DNA from: Scalesia atractyloides
Lineage: Eukaryota; Streptophyta; Magnoliopsida; Asterales; Asteraceae
Reading direction: 5' to 3'
Length of the DNA stretch: 64,000 nucleotides
Assembly: GCA_947069175.1 (NCBI GenBank)
Contig: CAMTDV010000013.1
Location: forward strand, 53,078,610-53,142,609
Shown here: positions 12,101-23,141 of the stretch, piece after piece
Layout: every line of letters starts with the position of its first letter
How positions within the stretch are numbered: position 1 is the first letter of the stretch
Notes under the pieces: generated by a model
Told to the model about the DNA's origin: nothing
Seen by the model: the letters and a program-made list of their open reading frames with translations, nothing else
The model's database searches: none
Translations under genes and position numbers: made by a program

Positions 12101-12822
12101 TTTCAAAACTTTGACTATTGATTTAAAATTCTTGTAAAGGTTTCATTTGTTAAACTACTCATTTCAAAAACAACTCCTTGTTGAAAATCCTTTTCAAGAA
12201 CTTGTTTTTGAGATAGTAATTCAAAAATCTAGGATAGATAAGAAAAGCTTTATTTTCTGATATTTTATTAAAATTTTTCAACAAATCTATAAACAATGTC
12301 TAGAATAGATTAAAATTAGATTTTGTTAAATAGCATATCCTAGATACTGAATATTTTGTAGAATCTCATTAAATGAGGTGGTCTTTGCTGAAAGACATAG
12401 AAATAAGGTATGGAAAAGGAACCTCACTTCAGCAGGGAATTTTGATTTAAACATTGTAACACCAGTCAATTGACCTTCATACCCACATTCTATGAATTCA
12501 GTGTGCAGGTCTGTTTTAGGAAAAGAAGTTTTACCTTCTAGGCCATTCAAACCAAATGTTGTGAAACTGAAGATGGAGAAATTTGGATAAGGGTTTCTCC
12601 GACTCTAGAAGTAATAGCATACGACTTTTTGTTTTGAATTTCAACTTTAGCATTTTGCCAGAACTGTCAAAGAGTATCCACATAGACAGGTATGTTTGCA
12701 AGCAGAATTGTTTTGTATTTTGACGATGTGAGAACATCGATTACTGAGTGGAAGGAAGTGTTATTTTCATTTTTCTCGAAAATGGGAAGGTAGTTGTGTG
12801 GAGTTTTGATTTGTAGAGCCAT
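9170..12822 (-). pseudogene. Degenerate post-pol ORF of Copia element 3 (function unknown)
   Basis: A long broken frame between RNase H and the 3' LTR. It starts with an ATG at 12822 (MALQIKTPHNYLP). The N-terminal part has a DTL-stop-QFW motif, where the stop is probably a mutated Trp, then ECGYEGQLTGV and FLFHTLFLCLSAKTTSFNEI. I recall that layout (GYE..., HT..CLS.K.T..NE) from anonymous ORFs of Asteraceae Copia elements. It also matches the spacing of the ORF at 2064-5766. The later part is Pro/Lys-rich (12000-11770), has a heptad-like segment near 11215-10832, and ends with VQKLTMEDAYGLDASD at 9170. More than ten frameshifts and stops are present. No catalytic motif is seen. It lies just upstream of the PPT, in the place where some retroelements carry an env-like or accessory gene. 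Confidence 0.7.
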
Positions 12823-13518
12823 GACTGGAGATGGAAGTGAAGAAAGAAGAAGGTGAGAGTAACGGAAACCGCTTTGTGGAATTTTGAATTCGAGACAGCA
12901 GTAAAAACCTCTGTTTGGACGAAATAGGGATTTATAAATGGCAAAAAGTGAATCCTAACATGGCATCTGTTTCAAAGATCTGATGGCTAACCTCTGTCCA
13001 CATGTAAACTCTGTTTTGATAAAGGATGACAGTTGTTTGGAAACCTCACTTGGAGACCAGCATTGGTTGTGAACAGTGGACATGAACAATGGTGATTTTA
13101 TACTATCAGAGGATAAATATCAGTGGATAACAAACAGTGGTTTAGCCCAAGCAGTGGATGTGAACAATGGACATGAATAGAGGATACACTTTTAATAGTG
13201 GATAGATTTTCTTAGCCAAACAGAGGTTTTTGAGAAACAGTGGTTAGGAATAAACTTTAGAGATTTATTGAAAATTTTCAATTTTAACTATTTTGAAGGA
13301 TGGATTTTTTATTTTCTTAAAACATTTTAATGCCATTTACACATGGAGAACAAACTTTTGCTTTTAATCCATGTTTAACATTCCAATCCTAAAGATCAGA
13401 CTTTCAAAGGTAGATGTATTTAATGCTTTGGTTAAAAAAATTACCAGTTGATCTTTACTTGGAACACGATGTAGAGAAATCAAATATTTTGAATAGCAAT
13501 CCCTCACAAAGTGATGTC
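12823..13518. other. Spacer between RNase H and the post-pol ORF of element 3
   Basis: About 700 bp without a coding signal. It holds many degenerate copies of words such as aacagtggtt, cagaggtt and atggacatgaa (12960-13260), giving an irregular internal repeat pattern. Minus-strand promoter or leader sequence for the post-pol ORF could lie here, but no TATA box in a convincing position was fixed. Confidence 0.5.
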
Positions 13519-14834
13519 TTATGTCAACGTGTTTGGTTGTTGAATGTGAAACTGCATTTTAATGATGTTTTCAGCTGCTTGAGTATCCAACATGAGAGGA
13601 GTCTGTAGAGCAGTTACACCAAAATCCAGCAATTGATCTTGAAGCCATAGGAGTTGAGCAGTGCAAATTGTAGCAGCAATATACTCAGCCTCAGCTATGG
13701 ATGTTGAAACTGCAGCTTGTTTTTTGCTTTTCCAAGAAACTAAGCAATTGCCTAAAACTTGACAACCTCCTGAGGTTGACTTACTTTTGGCATAGCATCC
13801 AGCAAAATCACTATCTGAGTAACCTGAAAGCTCAATATTCACATTAGCATGATACAAGATACCAAGTGTGGGAGCACCTTTTATGTATCTAAATATCCTT
13901 TTCACAGCAATAAGATTTGACTTCCTAGGTGCTGACTGGGATCTGGCACAGACACATATAGCAACATGATATCTGGCCTAGATGCAGTTAGGTACAATAA
14001 AGACCCCATCATGCTTCTATAAAGAGTTTGATCAACCAATCATCTTTATCATCAATAGTGACCAGCTTAGATGTAGCCATAGGTGTACTATATGGTTTAC
14101 AATCATTCATATTAAATTTGGTTAGTGATTCTTTAACATACTTACTTTGATAAATGAAAGTACCATTTTTCAATTGCCTAACTTGAATACCAAGAAAGCA
14201 TTGGAGTTCACCTATAGCACTCATTTCAAATTCTGCTATCATGAGTCCTTAAACTCTTCACACATACCATTGCATGTGGATCCAAAAATGATGTCATCCA
14301 CATAAATTTGGATAAGCATCAAATCCTTTCCTCTCCATTTTAAAAACAAAGTTTTATCAATTTTACCTCTTGTAAAGCCTATGAATAAGAGAAATGTGGA
14401 AAGAGTTTCATACCAGGCTCTAGGTGCTTGTTTCAAGCCATATAAAGCTTTGTTTAGCTTGTAAACATGGTTTGGATAAAAAATATCTTCAAAACCAGGG
14501 GGTTGGCATAGATGTAGCTCTTCCTTGATCTTGCCATATAAGAATGCACACTTGATATCCATTTGATACGCCTTGATGTTGTGGTTGGCAGCAAAGTCTA
14601 AAAACAGTCTGATGGCCTTAAGTCTACAACAGGAGCAAAATTTTCATCATAGTCAATGCCTTTTTCTTGTATATAGCCTTGAACCACAAGCCTAGCTTTA
14701 TTTTTTACAACAATGCCCCTTTCATCAGTTTTGTTCTTGAAGACCCATTTTGTGACTATGGGACATACATCCTGAGGCAATGGTACAAGTTCCCATACTT
14801 GTTGTCCTTTAAACTGTAGGAGCTCTTCTTGCAT
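13519..14834 (-). pseudogene. Copia reverse transcriptase and RNase H (broken)
   Basis: Copies element RNA into DNA and degrades the RNA template. Four open segments follow in order on the minus strand. 14834-14598 has the RT N-terminus (QQVWELVPLP, VTKWVFKNKTDERG, YDENFAPVV). 14562-14239 has the palm with MDIKCAFLYG, YGLKQAPRAWY and the YVDD catalytic pair. 14242-14009 has the thumb and connection (GELQCFLGIQV). 13905-13519 has RNase H with YSDSDFAGC and an AEAEYIAA motif. Frameshifts occur near 14600 (after APVV), near 14240 and near 13950. The catalytic aspartates are still readable. The two plus-strand frames that overlap are shadows. Confidence 0.9.
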
Positions 14835-15700
14835 GGCCTCTACCCAACTGTTGTCTTTTAGTGCCTCTTAGTACTTGATAGGTTGTGTGAGTGATAGAAA
14901 ACCAGCGAAAAGACAAATGTTTTAGGATTGACTTCTTGTGAGAACCCCTTCATTGATATTTCCAATGATTTGGTCAGATGGATGGTTTTTAAGGTAGATT
15001 AGATCTCCCTTGTATGGAATGATGGCATTTTGAGATGAAGACTACAGATGGGAATCATCTTAGTTAACATCTGTTGGCAATTTTGAAGAGCCAACATCTG
15101 TTTGGAATGGAGATAGATGTATAGGTGGAATGGGGTAAAAATAGGTTGACTTTTGCTCACAAAAATGGACTTTTGTCAACAGAGGTTGATTAAATGAGCT
15201 GGCAAAGGTTTGGGGATCAACAACTGTTGATCCAGTAGTAACAGAGTTCTCACAGTTGTTATTAACATCTGTTTCTCTGGTGGATGAAATGACTTTGTAT
15301 TGTGGAATCACAATCTCATATCCATAATCTTGATGTGAAGACTGTGGTGTACCTGCATTGTTAGTCTTGATAGACACATCTTCAAATGTAATTTATCTAA
15401 GTCAAAACAGTTCAGTAGGATTTGCTAGGTTTTTTAACGAAGAAAGTTCATTGAACTTTACATTCAAGGTCTCTTCCACACACCTAGTCTTTGAATTACA
15501 GACTCTATAGGCTTTAGCAATGGTTGAGTATCCCAGAAAATAACCATAATCTACTTTGGCTTCAAATTTTGAAATTGAATCTTTTAAGTTTAAATTGAAA
15601 CATGGCCAGCCAAAGATTTTGAAATATGAGATCAGATGTTTAATTTTGTATAGAATTTCATAGCAGTCTTTTGATGCCTGGGGTTAATCAAAACTCTATT
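14835..15700 (-). pseudogene. Integrase C-terminal region and spacer before RT
   Basis: The minus strand between the integrase core and RT. It contains an open stretch at 15377-15060 rich in Ser, Thr, Asn and Gln, of the kind found between integrase and RT in Copia polyproteins. 15400-15700 reads, in broken frames, as the continuation of the integrase C-terminal part. No catalytic residues are expected here. Confidence 0.55.
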
Positions 15701-16310
15701 CTAAACATAGCAAGCAATGTTTACACCTCTATCCAAAAAAGACAAGGGTAAACCTGAGTCTGCAAGCATTGTTCTAGCAACTTCAATCAAAGTTCTATTT
15801 TTCCTTTCAACCACCCCATTTTGTTCTGGTGTCCTTGAGATTTTGTATTGCCTAACAATCTCTTTTGACACACATAAATCATCCAACTCCTTATTTTTAA
15901 ACTCCATCCCATTGTCACTCCTAAAAACTTTTACTGGCAGGTCAAATTGTTTTTCAACTTTTTAACAAAATTTTGCAAAATACCTTTAGTCTCATCTTTG
16001 GAGTGCATGAAGTATGTCCATGTAAACCTTGAAAAATCATCAGCTATGACAAGACGGTATCTCTTCTTTTTAAGACTCGTGATTTTACAATGCCAAACAA
16101 GCTCATATGTAGCAATTGCAGACACTGACTTGTTTTGGACTCTTCAATTAATTTGTATGAACTTTTATGTTGTTTACCTTTTAAACAGGAAACACACTGT
16201 TCATCACAGGTGAATTGTTTTGATGGAAGACCTCTTACAAGGCCTTGTTTGGAGAGTGTAGTGATAGCTTTAAGATTTGTGTGACCAAGTCTTCTATGCC
16301 ATAGTTCTAT
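15701..16310 (-). pseudogene. Copia GAG-pre-integrase and integrase core (broken)
   Basis: Integrates element cDNA into the host genome. On the minus strand, 16310-16180 reads an HHCC zinc domain (WHRRLGHTNLK, then CDEQCVSCLKGKQH). 16125-15931 has the first catalytic Asp in VIADDFSRFTW. The second Asp follows in RSDNGMEFKN and the Glu in TPEQNGVVERKNRT (15907-15701). The DDE residues are thus all readable, but a frameshift near 15950 separates the first from the second and third, so no intact protein can be made. Confidence 0.88.
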
Positions 16311-16536
16311 CTTTTGTTAGAAGTAACTAAGACCAGACATGCAATGGACATTGGATTATCTTTCAACTTATCAACTACATACACATTGCCACTCATGTGA
16401 GCAATGTGCTTTGATCTCAGCTATGATTTGATCAATCTTTTTAACCACTTCTGGCTCAACAATCTGACAAGTTTTCTTAGGGAAAATTCACCCATAGCCT
16501 TTATCACTCATTTGAGATACACTAAAAGATTAAATT

Positions 16537-16764
16537 TCAGATTGTCAGTAAAATTGACATGTTCAAACTTGAGTTTCCAGTCTTGACTGTCCCTAACCCT
16601 AACACCTTCTCTTTTGAATTGTTACCGAAGGATATATCACCCCCTCCATATGCCATGAAATCTTTGAGTAGGGCTCTACATCTTGTCATGTGCCTGGAGC
16701 CTCCACTAGCTACATACCATAAACTATCAAGGCAAGTAGAAGCTCCCTGCACATTAGTAAACAA
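16537..16764 (-). pseudogene. Copia aspartic protease remnant with lost catalytic Asp
   Basis: Would cleave the Gag-Pol polyprotein. The frame reads LDSLWYVASGGSRHMTRC, where Copia proteases normally have a D-S-G-C-S-R-H-M-T type active site. The catalytic Asp is Ala and the following Cys is Gly. Downstream, GGGDISFGNNSKEKVLGLGTV matches the conserved flap-side segment. It lies between gag and the integrase zinc domain, as expected. The protease was inactive even apart from the frameshifts. Confidence 0.8.
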
Positions 16765-17182
16765 TTAGTTTAGGGGGTGAGTTTCTAAAGCCATGATGGC
16801 TTTGGATGGGGTCATACACATTCCAACCTCAAGTCCAGGAATATGATTAGTGTTTTGACAGAGTTTGAAACAACTTCTGTGACCATTTCCTATCAACTAA
16901 TCATAACCATGAGGATGCCTGTTAACTCTTAGTTTAGATTGTCTTTTGTAGACCTCATAGCCAAGTGGTACACTCTTATAAGAGATTGACCTTACCCCCT
17001 TGATAGTTTATTAGCTGGTGTTGCATCTGTTACCTGAACTTTCTGAGAATAGAGGTTATATTAAATTGTTTGATATTTTCTCTTTTTTCTTCCCTTTTTC
17101 TATCTTTTTGTCAGTAGATATTGTAACAACTGTTGGAAGATCTTTTAAGGAAATGATCTTGACTTGAGGTGTCTTTACACCT

Positions 17183-18923
17183 TCAATGATTGAAAAATAA
17201 TTGGCCTAAAATTGTCAAGAATGTCACACTCATCTGATCAGGTAGATTTGAATTGATATTTTTCAATTTCTCAAAAGTTGAGGATCCTGCTGGTCTTTCT
17301 AAAACAATTTTCTTACCATTTGGTTCAGTGACTTTAATTTCTTGACCAGCCAAGTTTGGTGGCATAATTTCAACCAATTCACAATCATTTACAGCAGTGT
17401 TTTGAGAAACTTGGTCATGTTTTCTAAAACCTGCACCAAATTTTGCATTGCTTTTGATTTGTGATTCTAATATAAGCTCATAATGTATACAAGATTCTAC
17501 CCACTTTTCGCAAGTAATTTGGGTAGATTCAAGCTCCTTTTTACAACTTTGATATTTTTCTATCATAGTTTGGAGTTGATCCTTGGTTATGCTGGACTCA
17601 TGTTTGAGACTGCTAATTTCAGAATCTTTTTCGAACAGTTTTTGTTTTTAACTCTTTTGCAAGTTTTTTAAATTGAATTTCATCATCCAAAATTTTGTTT
17701 CTAAGATTTTGATTCACCTCTTTTACGTTAGCAAAAGCAATAATTCATTTATCAGAACATAAGTCTTTAAGGACCTGAGGTGATACCTTAGCAGCAGCCA
17801 TCATGGCACAATCACATTCACCTTCACAAACACTGGTTTCCCATGGGTCTGACACTTAGATCATAATTTCTTCACCAACTTTCTCTTCTGAAACATCTGC
17901 CACAATATTTTCCCAAACATCATTAGAATTTAACACTAGCTCCTCAGACTCATCCCCTTTAAGTATTGTCTAATGCCATGAAACAAAAATCATTATCTTT
18001 CTTTTTAGTATTAGCAACTAGAGCAAAATTTTCGTCAGTCAATTCCTCAGGCAAGCTACTCCAATCAACAAAACCTTGTGTAAAGAAGCTCTATTGACTG
18101 TTCTCTACATAAGCAGAGGTTTGTGTTACTTGTGATGCAGGTGGCACTTGAACCTGAGGACTTGGGGCTTGAACATACTGCATCTGAGGAACAGTGGTTT
18201 GGACATATTGAACTGGAATAGTGGTTACAGGGTGTGCAAAATGAGCAGTGTTTTGCATATGAGAGCAGGGGTATATTGGGAATAATGGATAGTGTTTGTG
18301 TGTTTTGAGGTATAGGACTTGGGTATGTGATAATTAAACTATTTGTTTAACTCCTACATCCCTAGCAAAATGATCTAACCTGTACACTTGTAGCATTTAA
18401 TCTTTACTATCCAACCAAACTTTTAACCATTCATGCAACCCTAGGAATTTTCTACCAGTTTTTTTATAAACTTGTTGGTCCTAACACTCAGCAATGCTAG
18501 TTGGTGTAATATGTCGATTTCTTCTAAATCAGTTGGATCCAAATTTTGAAGATCATTAAGTTCAAGGATAAGTTGTCAGAAACTTGGTTTTCCCCATTTG
18601 CTGCAAAAGCAAAGTTGGGTGAGCAAGAATTAGAGTTGAAATTTCCACCAGATGTTATGTCAATGAAATAATCATAACTTTGTGCCTTGCTACTACCAGA
18701 GGTTTCTTCTTGACCAAAAAGTGTTGTACTACCAAAAGAATAGTATCAGCCACTTTTCTTGACTCTTGTAGTTTCTTTTTCTAGTTAAGCTCTCTCTCAT
18801 AAGTGAGAAGCATACCATGAAGCTGAGTCAAACTCATCTCTTTGAACCTAACAGCGATATTAGTTACAAAGGCAATAGTGTCCCATTTTCTGGTAGAGAT
18901 CTTAGAAATCGACTATTCAAAAT
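17183..18923 (-). pseudogene. Copia gag, C-terminal half (broken)
   Basis: The minus strand between the gag N-domain and protease. An open segment at 17566-17183 is Glu/Lys/Ser-rich (KKELESTQITCEKWVESC), with coiled-coil-like spacing, and resembles the linker after the zinc knuckle of Asteraceae Copia Gag proteins. 17600-18900 is broken into short frames rich in Gln, Pro and Ser on the minus strand. A complete CCHC knuckle was not found, so it is either lost or hidden by a frameshift. Confidence 0.55.
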
Positions 18924-19450
18924 TTAATTTGGATATTCGATTTTTACCAGTTTTAACTCACTAATGAGACAACTAAACCTTTCAAATTGTTGAGTTAATG
19001 ACTCTCCTTTCACATGACAAAATGTTTCATATTGTTGGTTCAAAACTTCTCTGTTATTTTCAATAACCTCTTCAGTGCCACCAAGTTGTTCTTTCAGAGC
19101 ATCCCATAACTCCTTTGCACTGTTGCAGTGCAACAGGCCAGCATAGATATCATTAGGCAAAGTAGTTGCCACGATACTAAATGCTTTTGCATCTAGCTCA
19201 ATTTTCTGAAAATCTTGCTAGGAGTAATGTTCAGGACTCTTTGGAACTTGAACATTTGGGTCTTCAGCACTCGGTACCATCGGAACATGTGGTCCGAAGA
19301 TAACTGATTTCTAGCAACCCATGTTCTGTTGTGCAAGTATGTGACCCATCTGACTTGCCAGATATTGTACTCTAATGTAACAAGTATCGAAGGTTTGTAC
19401 ATGGTGCAAGTGTTGTATGGATCTTGTGGATTTTGAGGATTTTGAGACAT
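18924..19450 (-). pseudogene. Copia gag, N-terminal half (broken)
   Basis: Forms the virus-like particle. The frame opens with an ATG at 19450 (MSQNPQNPQDPYNTCTMYKP), about 150 bp inside the primer binding site. A second segment, 19172-18924, shows the gag/UBN2 signature: GLLHCNSAKELWDALKEQLGGTEEV followed by NQQYETFCHVKGESLTQQFERF. The two are separated by a frameshift near 19180. It resembles Retrotran_gag/UBN2 domains of plant Copia elements. Confidence 0.82.
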
Positions 19451-19596
19451 TCTTATTGTTTACAAACAGGTTTTTTTTAAAAATTTTCATGTAAATAAAC
19501 TTTTACTCTGTTTTCAATACAAATGAACAAACGAACTAGTAGTGAGAGTTGACCAGTTTATATCAAATTGATTGTTAAACAAATTTGAACGACCAA

Positions 19597-19608
19597 GCTC
19601 TAATACCA
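19597..19608 (-). other. Primer binding site of element 3 (one mismatch)
   Basis: The minus strand reads TGGTATTAGAGC, one change from the usual TGGTATCAGAGC complementary to initiator tRNA-Met. It begins two bases from the LTR end at 19611. Confidence 0.85.
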
Positions 19609-19610
19609 AT

Positions 19611-20294
19611 TGTTAGGATCTGAGTTTGAATTGTTGTGAAAGTTAAAAGATGGAAATTAATGAATGAAGATAAATCAAAGATAAATGCAGCGGAAATGTA
19701 AACTTTGATTCACAATAACTATAAGAATGTTTCCATTGACAATGCTTTTGTAATATTAATCATGTATGATGGAATTACAAACTTCCCATCGGCCTAAGAT
19801 TACTCTAATTTGTTCGTACAGAATATGTAGAAGTGATAGATAGAACAGTAAGACCCTGTTCTATTTATAGTACATTACAAACCACTGAGCATCTTTGGCT
19901 GATATCACTTATGAATGTGACATTTAACAAACTAACAAACTCTAACCTCTGCTATACCTAAACATTGTTACATTAAAATACAATATAAACTCTAATGATA
20001 ACAACTGTTGAGATATCCTCTGTTGGGTTTATCCTTTGTTAGTCTTCAGCAGACTTTACTTCAATAGACTTTAACTTCATCTGAGGTTCTCATCAGCAGA
20101 CCTTTGCTTCAATACCCTTCAAGCTTCATTAGAGTTTCTCTCTAGTAGACTTTAGATTCAAGCAGATCTTTGTCTCTTAACAGATCTTGTGAACAGTCTT
20201 TAAGTATCTGCAGAGTTTAGAGTATCAGATCTTTATTAGTAATTAGATGTTCTGGATTGTTTTGGCTTTCAATCATTTATTCTTTTATAGGATT

Positions 20295-20299
<5 letters not shown>
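19611..20299 (-). repeat. 5' LTR of Copia element 3
   Basis: Aligns with the LTR at 8327-9020 from TGTTAGGATCTG as far as 'gattcaata'. The last ten or so bases (gatccaaca in the partner) are missing and a TA microsatellite follows. Several single-base differences and small indels separate the two LTRs, so the insertion is not recent. Confidence 0.88.

Positions 20300-20352
<53 letters not shown>
20298..20352. repeat. TA microsatellite
   Basis: About 55 bp of uninterrupted TA repeats exactly where the outer tip of the 5' LTR of element 3 should be. It is followed by attta, a possible target duplication. Confidence 0.95.
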
Positions 20353-20355
<3 letters not shown>

Positions 20356-20356
<1 letters not shown>

Positions 20357-21448
20357 GTTATTATTTCAATCAAAAAATCGTATTTATTCATGTATGGACT
20401 AATACATTTATTTAGATAATTATTTGTTTAGGAAGTCACATATTTATTTATTAGTTTTGATGGGAATTTATTATCAAAATTCAACATTTATAAAAGTATA
20501 ACAATATAATTAATTTTATGTTGTTGCATCTTAAAATAATAACGCTAATCAAAATCACATTTATTTATTTAATCATTTATATCATTAACATATTTGTGGT
20601 TAGGAATTTTATATATATTTTTATTTAATATAAAAATCCCAAATAAAAGAACTCTAATTCTTGTCTCGTTATACCATTCCGTTTATTTAGAATATTGTTA
20701 TTTATATACTTTAGGGTAATTTTACTCGTTTTGATTATTCATTCTCTCGTACGGTATCATTTGTGGAATATCTTCGCAAATAGTGAGTAAATAATTCCCC
20801 TTGTTACTTTAAAATGTTTCGGGGTGTATCAACATGTCACACAAATTTCATATTCATTTTATTGACCTATCAAGAATCAAATTTATTGTGTAGATTATGT
20901 GCTATGTGTTACTAGTTTATGTGTTTGTATGTGTTGGTTAGTTCAAGTAAGTAAGCAAGCTTTATTTGGATCCACTAGCTGACCATTTACCCATGGCTAT
21001 GGGTGGATAGGTATCACCTTTTTTAAGTCTCGCTCATCAGGGTTAGAGACAACCTCACTCTTCGTGGCTAGAGACTGATACATGCATTGGTTTATTGTTC
21101 ACTATTTGTTATATTCAATTAACACACGAATTTCATGTTTATTTTTCCAAATAAATTATTTTCATGTAACTTAATTTACTCAATAGCTCTTTGTAGTTGA
21201 CCCAAATATTTTACACGTGGTATAGGGAATGAAGTTTGATGATGCAAGGATGGAAGTCACATAGGATTGCCTTAGAATAAATTAATGGGATTTTCTTTTT
21301 GAATTATGTTGAATATTTGAACTTATAGGTTTGGTGTCACATTTTAATAAAGTGACATGTTTAATTATGAAATATTTAATAGTGTCATAAGCTTTGGACA
21401 ATTATCGCACCCCGATTGATAATTCGCCACGAAGGTTAGGGTGTGACA
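20356..21448 (+). repeat. Probable old LTR end (Gypsy type)
   Basis: AT-rich, no gene. The stretch ends 'gggtgtgaca' at about 21448, and read on the minus strand it begins TGTCACACCCTAACC. This is the same terminal word family as the chromovirus LTRs at 34243 and 45195. The left end and any partner LTR were not found, so the exact extent is unknown. A segment near 20980-21100 (ttacccatggctatgggtgg) looks like LTR leader sequence. Confidence 0.4.
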
Positions 21449-21734
21449 AGCTGAGATAATCGGGATTGGGGATTGCATAAATGCTCGTTGTAAAGATCAT
21501 CCCGATAGGTTTGTTAAGTTTTTCATAAATTTACACTAATAGTTTAAATGGTGTTTTCTACTTCTCATGATGTTTGTATCATTTACACTAATAGTTCTTG
21601 ATTTATATCTTATTGTCATTATTCTGATTGAATCATGGCATTTTTATAAATTATTAACACTTATGTGTGTGCATGTTTTATTGGCTTTATGGCGTTACTC
21701 TGATTAGATTATGGCGTTTTCAGGTTATGTTCCA

Positions 21735-22369
21735 AAAATCTGATTGCAGTAGTAGTTGTTCATGCAGACGTTTTGAGCAATTTGGTCTTGTTATGTAGAC
21801 AAGTCTTCTACGGTTTGAGAAGCATGGGCATTAGGGAATTTTCAAAACAATTTGTTCTCAATAGATGGCGTAAAGATGTTGCCCCGAACTGTTATACTAA
21901 TCACCCAATGAGTCGTGATTTTATATCCGAGTTTCATCCTGGTGTGCAAGGTATGATGCGAGAAATTATTTTTGCGATAGAGTATACTTTGAATCATGTG
22001 TCGAACAACAAGGTGGAGCTTTCGTTGTAAAAGAATCATGTTCAATCCTACATGAAGAAGGTTCAGGATATGCATGTTATTGACCCAAACCCCAACACGA
22101 GGGACAGATTTGTAAGATAACAGGGCATTACCAAAATGACAAGAATCCCATAAGAGTTCCCGTTGGTTACAAGTCGAAAGGAACTAGATCTCGTAAGCGA
22201 TTGAAATCCAAACATGAGGAGGTTGTCGAGAAGACAAAAGAAAGCGGGGACGAAAGAAAGGCAATGTCAGAATTGTAAGCAATTAGGATATTGTGCATTC
22301 ACAACCAAGCAACCGGTGATCAAAAGAAGATCTACGCGGTCTTCAAGAGTATATACGAGTGAGGAATAG
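21735..22369 (+). pseudogene. FAR1/FHY3-like (MULE-derived) C-terminal remnant
   Basis: FAR1-related proteins descend from Mutator-like transposases. The sequence reads, across frameshifts, a SWIM-type zinc finger (SCSCRRFEQFG, then CRQVFYGLRSMGI with the usual CRH changed to CRQ), then EFSKQFVLNRWRKDV, and later RVPVGYKSKGTRSRKRLKSK and RQCQNCKQLGY. These are typical end-of-protein motifs of FAR1-related sequences. A stop follows GLVM, and further shifts occur near 22030 and 22250. The MULE transposase core and FAR1 DNA-binding domains are absent. It could equally be the tail of a MULE transposase. Confidence 0.7.
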
Positions 22370-22669
22370 ATTTGGCTTTTTTTAAGATTCTGTTTTTTTT
22401 TTGCAACAATATATTTGAGAACAGCATTTTGGCGTGAAATTTACATTGAGGTTTTATTTTTTTGACATTTTATTTGTTGTTCTTAATTACTTTTAGTCGT
22501 CCTTTTTAACTATTAAAAACTAGTTTCCATCAAGTGTAGTTTTAAGACCCTCAAACCATTAAATAGATAAGTCGTGGGGTTTTCATAAATAATAATTTCC
22601 TCATTCATAGAAAAAAAAATAAGAAATTTAGACTAAAAGTTAAAACATCATAAAACAAAACACAAATTT
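22370..22669. other. AT-rich intergenic stretch
   Basis: No gene or repeat structure recognised between the FAR1-like remnant and the minus-strand pseudogene. Confidence 0.6.
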
Positions 22670-23141
22670 TCAAAATTCATCATCCGATGGGATGACATCT
22701 AAGAAATACTCATCACTCCCCTCATCTTCATATTCTTCGTTGAAATCACCATCTTCATCTTCAGTTTGAACGGCGTCTTTGACTTGTAGTGCTTGAAGCC
22801 TCCATTTATACTTTTCAGCCAACGAAGCAACTGCCGGGGTTTTCTCAGCGTTTGAACATTTAGAACTACATAATTGTTCCATAAACCCAAGAGTCTCTTG
22901 TGTCAGTATGGTTTCAACTATGTAGTCATCTTTCTGTCTGTCGATCCACACAACCGTCACTAATGTCCATTCACTCATCATAACGCCATGATTCAGTGGG
23001 TGGCTCGACAAATTGATTTCCATTATTCTCTAGAAGTTTTCTTCTCAATCTCCTTTTGACAAACTATGTTTTCTCACACAAGTTGTCCAGAGGAACGCTA
23101 AGATCTAGTATCCTCTTCTGAACATCTTCATCCATATTCAT
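22670..23141 (-). pseudogene. Unrecognised acidic-tail protein, broken
   Basis: An open frame at 23023-22670 gives 117 residues ending in a strongly acidic tail (QTEDEDGDFNEEYEDEGSDE). The sequence upstream to an ATG at 23141 also reads well in another frame: MNMDEDVQKRILDLSVPLDN, then a stop, then ENNGNQFVEPPTESWRYDE and another stop. The real start of the ancestral gene is therefore probably 23141, with two stops and one frameshift since. The middle (TPAVASLAEKYKWRLQALQV) looks helical. I do not recognise the family. It lies tail to tail with the FAR1-like remnant. Confidence 0.45.

Larger units (their letters stand above)
8327..20350 (-). mobile_element. Ty1-copia element 3, near full length, with post-pol ORF
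   Basis: About 12 kb bounded by LTRs that both begin TGTTAGGATCTGAG on the plus strand (8327 and 19611). On the minus strand the order is LTR, primer binding site, gag, protease, integrase, RT-RNase H, extra ORF region, purine tract, LTR. Integrase before RT places it in Copia. All frames are interrupted and the protease active site is mutated. A candidate 5 bp target duplication attta occurs at 8322-8326 and 20351-20355, which would mean the outer tip of the 5' LTR has been replaced by a TA microsatellite. Confidence 0.9.
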
